This document shows, one piece after another, positions 1 through 6,967 of a stretch of DNA of 9,412 nucleotides. The notes under the pieces are model-generated. The model saw only the letters and a list, made by a program, of their open reading frames with translations, did not search any database and was not told the DNA's origin. This DNA comes from Croceibacterium_A sp964439725. Lineage in GTDB: Bacteria; Pseudomonadota; Alphaproteobacteria; Sphingomonadales; Sphingomonadaceae. Within the stretch, counting starts at the first letter, position 1, and each line of letters begins with the position of its first letter. The DNA is taken from positions 1 through 9,412 of the forward strand of contig CAYTPY010000079.1 of assembly GCA_964439725.1 (NCBI GenBank), given 5' to 3'. Both the position numbers and the translations under genes were made by a program.

Positions 1-35
1 CGTTTACTTTTCGTTCCGCCTTCCCCATCAAGCCG

Positions 36-2783
36 ATGATGTCCGCGCTCGCCCTTCCCGCGCTTCATGCCAGCCATGCCGGCACCTGGATGCGCAGCGC
101 CGATGGACCGACGCGCGCGATCGGCAAAGGCGAGGCGATCATGGCCGCTGCCGACACCCCGCTGATCCTGCTCAACGCGCCGCTGGTCGCCACACGGCTC
201 GGCTACCCGGACTTGTCGGGCCTCGACTTGCTCGAGCTGTTTGCTTTCGTACATCCGGCTCGGTTCGTGGTGCCGACACCCAAAGGCCTGGCGCATGCGT
301 TGGGATTGCCCGAGCCCGCAGGCGACGATGGGGTGCCGGCCCTGCTGCAGGCTGCGGCGGGAGCGCTGCTGGAGACATGCCAGAGCGAAGCCTGGAGCGA
401 GCGTGAGGGCGCGTGGAGCGCGCTGCAGTCGCTGCTGCGCCTGCGCTGGCCGTGGGCGTCGCTAATCATCCCGCACGTCGCCAGGCCCGAACGTGCCGAG
501 AAATGGTTGTTCTCCAAGCTGCCGGAGTGGGAGGAAGCCCCCGAACGCCCCCAGCCCGCGCAAGTCGGCGTTGCCCCCGAGGAAGTTGAAGCGCGGCTCG
601 AGCGGCTTACCGGCGACAGCGCCGAGCGGCGCGAAGGCCAGCGGAGCTACGCCCGCGATGCCGGCCGGGTGTTCGCGCCCCGGCCTCACCGCGGCATGCC
701 GCACATGCTGCTGGCGCAAGCCGGCACCGGCATCGGCAAGACGCTGGGCTACCTCGCGCCGGCTTCGGTCTGGACCGAGAAGTCGCATGGGACGGTCTGG
801 GTTTCGACTTATACCAAGAACCTGCAGCGCCAGCTTCGGCGGGAAAGCACCCGGGCCTGGCCCGAACGGCGCCCCGACGGCAGCCGGCCAGTCGTGGTCC
901 GCAAGGGCCGCGAAAATTATCTGTGCCTGCTCAACCTGGAAGATGCGCTGCAAGGCGGATTCGGCGGCCGCGCAGCAATTCTGGCGCATCTGGTGGCACG
1001 CTGGGCCGCCTACAGCCAGGACGGGGACATGATCGGCGGCGACTTGCCGGGCTGGCTCGGAACGCTGTTCCGCAGCCGGGCGATCCGTTCGCTGACCGAT
1101 CAGCGCGGCGAATGTGTCTATGCCGGCTGCCCGCATTACCGGAAGTGCTTCATCGAGCGTGCCGCGCGCGCTTCGGCCCAAGCCGATCTCGTCATCGCCA
1201 ACCACGCGCTGGTGATGATCAACGCTGCGCGCGGCCGCGATCATGCACAGCGGCCGACCCGTATCGTCTTCGACGAGGGCCACCACGTCTTCGAAGCGGC
1301 GGACAGCACGTTCGCAGCGGCGCTGACAGGCCAGGAGGCGATCGAACTCAAGCGCTGGATCCTCGGGCCAGAAAAAGGTTCGCGCGGCCGCCGTCGGGGG
1401 CTTGCGGCGCGGCTCGCCGACGTGGCCAGCTACGACGAGGCCGGGGCCAAGGCGATCGCGCAGGCCTGCGAGGCCGCCGGAGCGCTGCCAAGCGATGGCT
1501 GGCTCCAGCGCCTCGCCGAAGGCAACCCCTTCGGGCCACTCGAAGCTCTGCTCGCCGCGGTTCGCGCGACGACGTATGCCCGCGACGAAAGCGGCGGTCA
1601 GGAAATGGGTTACGGCATCGAAACCGAAGCCGCGCAGCTCGACGGAAACTTCGTCGAACTGGCCCAGCAGGCGGCCAGCGCGCTCGCCGCGATCCGCCAG
1701 CCGCTGATCAAGCTCGGCGTGCGTCTCGAAGCCATCGCCGAGGACGCGCCCGATTGGCTTGATGGGCCGGGCCGCGCCCGCATCGAAGGCGCGCGCCACT
1801 CGCTGGCTTGGCGGATCGATACGCTGGCGGCCTGGGAAGCCCTGCTCAGCCGCCTTGGCGGCGCGGCCGATCCCGATTTTGTCGATTGGCTGGCCGTTGA
1901 GCGCTCCGACGCGCGCGAGTTCGATATCGGCCTCCACCGTCACTTCCTCGATCCGATGAAGCCGTTCGCCAAAGTCGTGCTCGAACCGGCGCATGGCGTG
2001 ATGCTGACCAGCGCGACGCTCTGCTCGTCGGGCGTAGCCGGCCCCGATTGGGACACCGCTTTGGCCCGCTCGGGCGCGCTCCACCTGGACGGGCGTCCGA
2101 TGCTTGCCACTGCGGAGAGCCCGTTCGATTATGCCTCTCGCGCCGAAGTGCTGATCGTCACCGACGTCACCAAGGGCGATCTGGCCGCGCTGGCGGGCGC
2201 CTATGCCCGCATCATCGAAGCGAGCGGTGGCGGCGTGCTCGGTCTGTTCACCGCGATCAGGCGCCTACGCGCGGTCCATGGACGCATAGCCGACCGGCTC
2301 GCGCGCGTGGGCCTGCCGCTCTACGCCCAGCATGTCGATCCGATCGATACCGGCACGCTGGTTGACATCTTCCGCGACGACCCCGCCGCCAGCCTGCTCG
2401 GCACCGATGCGCTGCGCGACGGAGTCGACGTGCCGGGCCACAGCTTGCGCTGCGTGATCATGGAGCAGGTGCCGTGGCCAAAGCCGTCGATCCTGCATCG
2501 CGCCCGCCGGGCCGCGAATGGCGGCAGCACGCATGATGACCGTCTTATCCGCGCTCGCCTGGCGCAGGCGTTCGGGCGCCTGATACGCAGCGGCGAGGAC
2601 AGCGGACACTTCGTCGTGCTCTCTCCCGCCTTCCCCACCCGGCTTCTGGGCGCATTCCCTGCTGGCACACCGGTTCTGCGCCTGCCGCTTGACGAGGCTT
2701 TGCAGCGCATCGCGGCCGGGGTTTTCTCCGGCCAACAAGTACCGGCTTTTGGCCGGCGCGAAACCGAGCCCAATGAGAGATAG
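36..2783 (+). CDS. DinG/XPD-family ATP-dependent DNA helicase with iron-sulfur cluster
   Basis: Superfamily 2 helicase of the DinG/XPD type, expected to unwind DNA 5' to 3' in replication or repair. Walker A is AQAGTGIGKT (residues about 227-236, K235). The Walker B/DEAH-like box is VFDEGHH (411-417). Four cysteines, C297, C360, C365 and C371, lie between motifs I and II, where XPD/DinG proteins bind a 4Fe-4S cluster; the last three are spaced as in E. coli DinG (C194, C199, C205). Motif V-like GTDALRDGVDVPG and motif VI QAFGRLIRSGEDSG (from about 844) close the second RecA domain. Residues 1-190 are not helicase and resemble a degraded DnaQ-like exonuclease. At 915 aa it is longer than E. 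coli DinG, about 716 aa. Start choice is uncertain: the frame is open to the left window edge, ATGs lie at 36, 39 and 141, and none has a strong ribosome binding site. I kept 36 because residues 8-35 look protein-like. The phosphatase gene follows after 2 bp. Confidence 0.9.
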   Translation: MMSALALPALHASHAGTWMRSADGPTRAIGKGEAIMAAADTPLILLNAPLVATRLGYPDLSGLDLLELFAFVHPARFVVPTPKGLAHALGLPEPAGDDGVPALLQAAAGALLETCQSEAWSEREGAWSALQSLLRLRWPWASLIIPHVARPERAEKWLFSKLPEWEEAPERPQPAQVGVAPEEVEARLERLTGDSAERREGQRSYARDAGRVFAPRPHRGMPHMLLAQAGTGIGKTLGYLAPASVWTEKSHGTVWVSTYTKNLQRQLRRESTRAWPERRPDGSRPVVVRKGRENYLCLLNLEDALQGGFGGRAAILAHLVARWAAYSQDGDMIGGDLPGWLGTLFRSRAIRSLTDQRGECVYAGCPHYRKCFIERAARASAQADLVIANHALVMINAARGRDHAQRPTRIVFDEGHHVFEAADSTFAAALTGQEAIELKRWILGPEKGSRGRRRGLAARLADVASYDEAGAKAIAQACEAAGALPSDGWLQRLAEGNPFGPLEALLAAVRATTYARDESGGQEMGYGIETEAAQLDGNFVELAQQAASALAAIRQPLIKLGVRLEAIAEDAPDWLDGPGRARIEGARHSLAWRIDTLAAWEALLSRLGGAADPDFVDWLAVERSDAREFDIGLHRHFLDPMKPFAKVVLEPAHGVMLTSATLCSSGVAGPDWDTALARSGALHLDGRPMLATAESPFDYASRAEVLIVTDVTKGDLAALAGAYARIIEASGGGVLGLFTAIRRLRAVHGRIADRLARVGLPLYAQHVDPIDTGTLVDIFRDDPAASLLGTDALRDGVDVPGHSLRCVIMEQVPWPKPSILHRARRAANGGSTHDDRLIRARLAQAFGRLIRSGEDSGHFVVLSPAFPTRLLGAFPAGTPVLRLPLDEALQRIAAGVFSGQQVPAFGRRETEPNER

Positions 2784-2785
2784 CC

Positions 2786-3328
2786 ATGGAGAGCCCCAAG
2801 AAAATTCTCGGGCTTCTGCGCCATGCCAAGTACGACGCGGGGGACCCGTCGCTGCGCGATTTCGAACGCGGCCTCAATGGCAAGGGCCGGCGCGGTGCAG
2901 CGCTGATGGGGCGCCACATCCGCGGGCAGGGCGTGACGTGGGACCGGCTGATCGCCAGCCCTGCCGAGCGCGTGCGCATGACGCTGGCAGCCGCCAGTCT
3001 GGGCACATCAACGAAATGGGACGAGCGGCTCTATCTGGCGGATAGCGGCACCTTGCTCGATGTGCTGCGCGAAATCGACGATGATCCCGCAGCGGTGCTG
3101 ATCGCCGGGCACAACCCCGGCTTGCAAGAACTGATCTTCGAGCTGGTGGCGCCAGAAAGCGAGAACCAAGCCTTCGCCGCGGTGGCAGAGAAGTTTCCCA
3201 CGGCGTCCTTTGCTGTGATCGAGCTGCCTATCGAACGGTGGGCGGAGTGTGCACCCGGTCGCGGTACTCTCGTCCATCTGGCCCGACCACGCGACCTCGA
3301 TCCGGAACTGGGTCCCCTGGCGGGCTAG
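2786..3328 (+). CDS. SixA-like histidine phosphatase superfamily protein
   Basis: Small cytoplasmic member (180 aa) of the histidine phosphatase (phosphoglycerate mutase-like) superfamily, SixA branch. The catalytic motif is LRHAK (H13), with RHA in place of RHG, as is common in this branch. Further family marks are the FERGLNGKGRRGA stretch (26-38), SPAERVRMT (58-66, conserved R62), an acidic residue in DERLYL (79-84) and the second active-site histidine in AGHNPG (107-112, H109). E. coli SixA removes phosphate from phosphohistidine proteins; the substrate here cannot be told from sequence. It starts 2 bp after the helicase stop, with only a weak GAGAGA upstream, which suggests cotranscription and translational coupling. 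Its TAG stop overlaps the stop of the convergent serine hydrolase gene by 4 bp. Confidence 0.88.
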   Translation: MESPKKILGLLRHAKYDAGDPSLRDFERGLNGKGRRGAALMGRHIRGQGVTWDRLIASPAERVRMTLAAASLGTSTKWDERLYLADSGTLLDVLREIDDDPAAVLIAGHNPGLQELIFELVAPESENQAFAAVAEKFPTASFAVIELPIERWAECAPGRGTLVHLARPRDLDPELGPLAG

Positions 3329-5070
3329 TCGATCTTGCGTCCCGGTAGCGACTGCGCGCTCTGGGTGAAGACGGCGCCGGTAACCTTGCCGCTGTCATCG
3401 GTAGTGAAGACCACTTGCGCATCCACGGCCTTCCAGAAGAACCGTAGGGGCGCTTCCGGATAGATCGACATGACGGGGCCGGTGGCCGACCCTTCCCGCT
3501 GCGCGCGCAGCGCATCTCCCTCGCGCCAGATCCGGAACACGACTCCGGGCCCAAAGTCGTAGCGGCCAGCCACGCGATCGAGTTCCTCCACGGCAAGCGG
3601 GACTTCGGTACGTGAAGCTGGCGGGGGCGGCGGCTCGGCGACCGCAGGCGTGGGGAGCACGGGCGAGCCGAGCAGGAAATGCATCGCCAGGTCGCTCGTG
3701 GAGGGCTCGGCTCCGCTGTTCGCCAGCGCCACGATAGCCCGGGTGGACGCGGGCTCAACCGCCAGGTGCGAACGGTAGCCACCGGTTCCGCCGCCGTGCA
3801 TGATCACCTCACGGCCGGGTTCCACTCGAGCCACCTGCCAGCCCAACGCCTGTTCGCTGCGCGCCTCGCCGGTTTCCCTGCGCACGGCCAGCGTCTTCGT
3901 CATCGCGGCGCCGAGCGGCGAGCCGGCATCGAGCACGGCGGCGGCGAACTTGAGCATGTCGTTGGCGGTCGAGCGGATGGCACCTGCGCCGGCGAGTGCC
4001 GGGATATGCCAGGGTTTGGCCGGCTGCAGGTACATGTCGTGCCCGGGTGCGAACCGCGCCTGCTGCTCCGCAGTGAGTGTGATCGCCGTGTCCTTCATGC
4101 CGAGCGGCCCCGTAATCCGCTCGCGCAGCAGCGTCTCGAAGTCCGATCCCGCGGCACGTCCAAGCAGGTAGCCGAGCAGGCCGACGCCGAGGTTCGAATA
4201 CTCCCAGCGCTCGCCAATGTCCCGCGGCAGCTCGTACCCGGCCAGAAACTCGAGCATCATCGCGTCGGTGTAATCGGCATAGGGGTCTGCCGGATCGGCG
4301 AACGGCATGTTGTAGGGCAGCCGCGGCAGTCCCGAGGTGTGGGTGGAGAGATCGGCCAGCGTGATCTTCTTTCCGTCGCGCTCCGGCATCGTCGCGCCTT
4401 CGGGCAGGTAGTTCTCCGCCGGATCGTCGAGCGCGACTTCGCCCTTGTTGGCCATGTCGGCCAGCAGCAGCGCAGTGAACACTTTGGAAATCGAGCCGAT
4501 CTCGAACAGCGTATCGCCGTCAAACGGCTCACCACCTGCCGGTCCGGCAGCGACGATGCGGCGCCCGCCAGGTTCCAGAACGCCGACGACAAGCCCCTGC
4601 CCCTCGCGCGGAGCGATACGGGCAGCGATCGCGGCTTCGATCTCTTCGTTCGGCGGGATCTGCCAGTTGGCAGGCAGCGGCTCCGGCGCACGCGGCTCTT
4701 CGGGAGGCGGACCGCCGGGTGCCAGCGCCAGCCGAAGCGATGCCCCGCCCTGTGTCCAGAAGCCGCGCCAGCCTTTAGTCGCCTCGTCCCACTCCCCCGC
4801 ATAAGAGCCCGAGATCGAGGGAACCGCGACCGTCAGGCGATCACCCTCGAGCACGATGTCGCCAAGTGGGATGCCAAAGCCGCCTTGGTCCAGACTGTCG
4901 AGCGTGCCGGTCAGCTTGCCGTCCGGACCTGTCCGGACGTGGATCACCAGACGCAGCTGGGTCCCGCCGACGTCGAGCGTGCCCTGCCAGTCGCCCACGG
5001 CCTCTTGCGCAGCGGCAGGCGCGGATATCGTCATCGCCATACCGGCGAACGTCGCGGTCCAGCGATTCAT
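3325..5070 (-). CDS. Exported serine hydrolase, beta-lactamase class C family
   Basis: Serine hydrolase of the class C beta-lactamase/penicillin-binding-protein/esterase group (581 aa). The N-terminus has a signal peptide: MNR, a hydrophobic stretch, then APAAAQ, with cleavage near residue 21-22, so the enzyme is probably periplasmic. Residues 25-117 form a beta-rich accessory region (GDWQGTLDVGGTQLRLVI onward). The catalytic domain (about 140-465) has the nucleophile motif S193-I-S-K196, the Tyr motif Y291-S-N293 and the third motif H425-G-G427 in place of KTG. The HGG form is more typical of esterases and peptidases than of true beta-lactamases. A Pro-rich linker (471-484) leads to a C-terminal beta domain (about 495-581). 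GGGAGGG lies a few bases upstream of the ATG and supports this start. The substrate is unknown; cell-wall peptides, esters or beta-lactams are all possible. It lies 117 bp from merR on the same strand and may have its own promoter. Confidence 0.9.
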   Translation of the reverse strand: MNRWTATFAGMAMTISAPAAAQEAVGDWQGTLDVGGTQLRLVIHVRTGPDGKLTGTLDSLDQGGFGIPLGDIVLEGDRLTVAVPSISGSYAGEWDEATKGWRGFWTQGGASLRLALAPGGPPPEEPRAPEPLPANWQIPPNEEIEAAIAARIAPREGQGLVVGVLEPGGRRIVAAGPAGGEPFDGDTLFEIGSISKVFTALLLADMANKGEVALDDPAENYLPEGATMPERDGKKITLADLSTHTSGLPRLPYNMPFADPADPYADYTDAMMLEFLAGYELPRDIGERWEYSNLGVGLLGYLLGRAAGSDFETLLRERITGPLGMKDTAITLTAEQQARFAPGHDMYLQPAKPWHIPALAGAGAIRSTANDMLKFAAAVLDAGSPLGAAMTKTLAVRRETGEARSEQALGWQVARVEPGREVIMHGGGTGGYRSHLAVEPASTRAIVALANSGAEPSTSDLAMHFLLGSPVLPTPAVAEPPPPPASRTEVPLAVEELDRVAGRYDFGPGVVFRIWREGDALRAQREGSATGPVMSIYPEAPLRFFWKAVDAQVVFTTDDSGKVTGAVFTQSAQSLPGRKID

Positions 5071-5187
5071 TCGTCCCTCCCTGTCAGCCCATCGGCTTCA
5101 TTTAGGCGGAGCGGCGACTTCCGACACAGCACTGTCTCGTCCACCACGCCGGAGTCGGCCAGTCTTACAGCGAAGCGGACAGATTCG
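5071..5187. other. Intergenic gap between merR and the serine hydrolase gene
   Basis: Noncoding stretch of 117 bp. The only clear element is the GGGAGGG ribosome binding site of the serine hydrolase (within 5074-5082, minus strand). I tested it for a tRNA and found no cloverleaf. Short hairpins such as GCCG-ACTC-CGGC are too weak, and lack a T-run, to be called terminators. Read-through from the fatty acid operon into the hydrolase therefore cannot be excluded. Confidence 0.5.
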
Positions 5188-5592
5188 TCAGGCAGCGAGC
5201 GCGTTTGCCAAGCGCTGGCGAATGGCTTTGAGGCTGGCGAGCAATTCGTCGTCGGCTTCCCGAGCTGCCGATGGCACCGGAGGGGCGGCGGTGAGGTCGG
5301 GAACAGCCGGAACGACGCTCGGGAGCCCGCGCGCGATGGCCTGGCGCGCTCCCTTCAGAGTGTAGCCTTCGCGATTGATCAGGCGGTCGATCGTTTCGAC
5401 CAGCGCGACGTCTTCGGTCCGGTAATAACGCCTGCCGCTGCGCTTGAGCGGGCGGAGCATGGGAAACTGCTGCTCCCAATAGCGCAAGACATGCTGGCGA
5501 ATCCCAAAGGCCGTCGCCACTTCGCCGATAGTCCGCAAAGCTTGCGGGTCTTTCCCGTCGTCAAAGCGAAGCTGGCGGGCGCCATCGGTCAT
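5188..5592 (-). CDS. MerR-family transcriptional regulator
   Basis: Small MerR-type DNA-binding protein (134 aa). The N-terminal domain has the MerR winged helix-turn-helix: RTIGEVATAFGIRQHVLRYWEQQ (20-42), then the wing SGRRYYRTEDVALVETIDRLI (52-72) and a helix with GYTLKGARQAI (77-86). The C-terminal part (about 90-134) is an Ala/Pro-rich linker followed by a short helix (READDELLASLKAIRQRLAN), a likely dimerisation segment. There is no metal- or drug-binding domain and no cysteine for metal sensing. Its ATG overlaps the ihfA stop codon as ATGA, so it is translationally coupled to ihfA. This small MerR gene after ihfA is a recurrent alphaproteobacterial arrangement. Targets and signal are not known to me. 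Confidence 0.9.
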   Translation of the reverse strand: MTDGARQLRFDDGKDPQALRTIGEVATAFGIRQHVLRYWEQQFPMLRPLKRSGRRYYRTEDVALVETIDRLINREGYTLKGARQAIARGLPSVVPAVPDLTAAPPVPSAAREADDELLASLKAIRQRLANALAA

Positions 5593-5891
5593 CCGTCGCG
5601 GGCGATCCTGTCTTTGAGCTTCTGGCTGGACCGGAAGGTGAGCACCCGGCGCGGCGTGATCGGTACTTCAACCCCGGTCTTAGGGTTACGTCCAATCCGC
5701 TCCCGCTTGTTGCGCAGAATGAAGCTGCCAAAGCCGGAGATCTTCACGTTCTCCCCATTCGCCATCGATTCACACATCTTGGCGAGAATCGATTCGACCA
5801 GCGCCAGGCTTTCGGCCCGTGAGAAACCCATCTTGCGGTTGATGGTCTCGGCCAGATCCGCCCGGGTGAGAGTGCCTACAGATCGCATCAT
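5589..5891 (-). CDS. ihfA: Integration host factor subunit alpha
   Basis: IHF-alpha, a DNA-bending HU/IHF-family protein that pairs with IHF-beta and acts in the nucleoid in recombination, replication and transcription. The family signature is visible: TLTRADLAETINRKMGFSRAESLALVESIL at the N-terminus, GENVKISGFGSF in the middle, and the DNA-intercalating arm with RNPKTG followed by VPITPRRVLTFRSSQKLKDRI. From the ATG at 5891 the protein is about 100 aa, normal for the family. I prefer 5891 because an AGGGGAGG ribosome binding site lies 11 bases upstream. The next ATG at 5888 (MRSVGTLT) is nearly as good, and a TTG at 5918 in the same frame sits upstream of the ribosome binding site and is unlikely. 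It follows fabH after a 110-bp gap and overlaps merR by 4 bp. Confidence 0.95.
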   Translation of the reverse strand: MMRSVGTLTRADLAETINRKMGFSRAESLALVESILAKMCESMANGENVKISGFGSFILRNKRERIGRNPKTGVEVPITPRRVLTFRSSQKLKDRIARDG

Positions 5892-5902
5892 GGGCCGTCG
5901 AA

Positions 5903-5910
5903 CCTCCCCT
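5903..5910 (-). promoter_or_regulatory. Ribosome binding site of ihfA
   Basis: AGGGGAGG on the minus strand, 11 bases before the ATG at 5891 and 14 before the ATG at 5888. It decides against the in-frame TTG at 5918, which lies upstream of it. The A-rich sequence just before it (AACAAAGG) should be weakly structured. Confidence 0.7.
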
Positions 5911-5917
5911 TTGTTCA

Positions 5918-5936
5918 ACCCCTTCCAAGTTGGGGT
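5918..5936 (-). repeat. Small hairpin in the ihfA leader
   Basis: On the minus strand ACCCC and GGGGT form a 5-bp stem around a 9-base loop, extendable by one G-U pair. The hairpin ends 7 bases before the ihfA ribosome binding site. It has no T-run and is therefore not a good terminator. It may affect ihfA translation, but 5-6 bp in GC-rich DNA can also arise by chance. Confidence 0.35.
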
Positions 5937-6001
5937 CTTGATGGCTGAAACGCGCCTCTAAGGCAAGGCACGCTACGAAGGAACTCCCCAAACTGGGTGA
6001 T

Positions 6002-6967
6002 TCAAACGCGCATCAGGCTGGCGCCCCAGGTAAAACCCCCGCCCATGGCTTCGAGCATGACCAGATCGCCGTCCTTAATGCGCCCGTCGCGCCGGGCCAC
6101 GTCGAACGCCAGCGGCACGGAAGCGGCCGAAGTATTGGCATGGCGATCGACCGTGACGACGACTTTCTCATTCGCCAGGCCCAGCTTGCGGGCCGTGGCG
6201 TCGAGTATCCGCAGATTGGCCTGGTGCGGCACCACCCAGTCGATGTCGGCGGGCGTGTAGCCGGTTGCGGCGAGCACTTCTTCGAGCACTTCGGCGAGGT
6301 TGACGACCGCATGGCGGAATACCTCGCGACCCTTCATCCTGAGCTTGCCCACCGTTCCGGTCGTGGAAGGCCCGCCGTCGACATAGAGCAGTTCGCGATG
6401 AGCGCCATCGGCGTGGAGCTTGCTGGCGAGAATGCCGGGGCCATCCTCTGCGACCTCTTCGGCGCGCAGGACGAACGCGCCGGCACCGTCGCCGAACAGC
6501 ACGCAAGTGGCTCGGTCTTCCCAGTCGAGGATGCGGCTCATCGTTTCCGCGCCGATCACCAGCGCGCACTTCGCCATGCCGGTTCGCAGCATCGAATCGG
6601 CCGTCGCAAGTGCGTAGAGGAAGCCCGAGCATACCGCCGCGACGTCGAAGGCGGGGCCGCCGTTGCAGCCGAGCTCGTGCTGCACCTTGGTCGCGGTTGC
6701 CGGAAACGTGCTGTCGGGCGTCGCGGTCGCGAGGACGATGAGATCGATTTCGGAAGCCTCGATCCCGGCATCGGCGAGCGCAGCGCGAGCGGCCATGGTG
6801 GCGAGCGAAGCGGTCGTCTCGTCTTCGGCGGAGATGTAACGGCCGGTGATTCCGGTGCGCTCGCGGATCCACTCGTCGCTGGTGTCGACGAGCTTGGCGA
6901 GTTCCTCGTTGGCCATGTACTTGGCCGGTAGCGCCGAACCCGAACCTTTGAAGACCGAGCGGATCAT
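6002..6967 (-). CDS. fabH: Beta-ketoacyl-ACP synthase III (FabH)
   Basis: FabH condenses an acyl-CoA primer, typically acetyl-CoA, with malonyl-ACP, the first condensing step of type II fatty acid synthesis in the cytoplasm. The thiolase-fold protein has 321 aa, the usual length. The catalytic triad is clear: C113 in AAVCSGFLYAL, H248 in VVPHQAN and N278 in RHANTSAAS, matching C112/H244/N274 of E. coli FabH. The N-terminal DTSDEWIRERTGI (28-40) and the C-terminal GGGFTWGASL (309-318) are family signatures. The ATG overlaps the plsX stop as ATGA, so the two are translationally coupled. Its position between plsX and ihfA is typical for alphaproteobacteria. No key residue is missing. Confidence 0.98.
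   Translation of the reverse strand: MIRSVFKGSGSALPAKYMANEELAKLVDTSDEWIRERTGITGRYISAEDETTASLATMAARAALADAGIEASEIDLIVLATATPDSTFPATATKVQHELGCNGGPAFDVAAVCSGFLYALATADSMLRTGMAKCALVIGAETMSRILDWEDRATCVLFGDGAGAFVLRAEEVAEDGPGILASKLHADGAHRELLYVDGGPSTTGTVGKLRMKGREVFRHAVVNLAEVLEEVLAATGYTPADIDWVVPHQANLRILDATARKLGLANEKVVVTVDRHANTSAASVPLAFDVARRDGRIKDGDLVMLEAMGGGFTWGASLMRV

Noticed and set aside
1..28. Start of a divergent gene on the minus strand (ATG at 28 reading MGKAERKVN)
   Set aside because: Only nine codons are inside the window, there is no clear ribosome binding site, and no family can be recognised.
462..2084. A 540-codon open frame on the minus strand
   Set aside because: It is antisense to the helicase core and has the composition of a mirrored GC-rich gene, with no recognisable domain.
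3325..5070. An antibiotic-resistance beta-lactamase
   Set aside because: The fold family matches, but the HGG box and the extra N- and C-terminal domains fit esterase or peptidase relatives better; resistance cannot be claimed from sequence.
5071..5187. A tRNA gene downstream of merR
   Set aside because: No acceptor stem, no T-loop GTTCRA motif and no CCA-compatible fold are visible in either orientation.
3679..5961. A 760-codon open frame on the plus strand
   Set aside because: It lies antisense to the serine hydrolase, merR and ihfA, all of which have full family signatures. Its product is Arg/His-rich and low in complexity. Long antisense frames are expected at this GC content.
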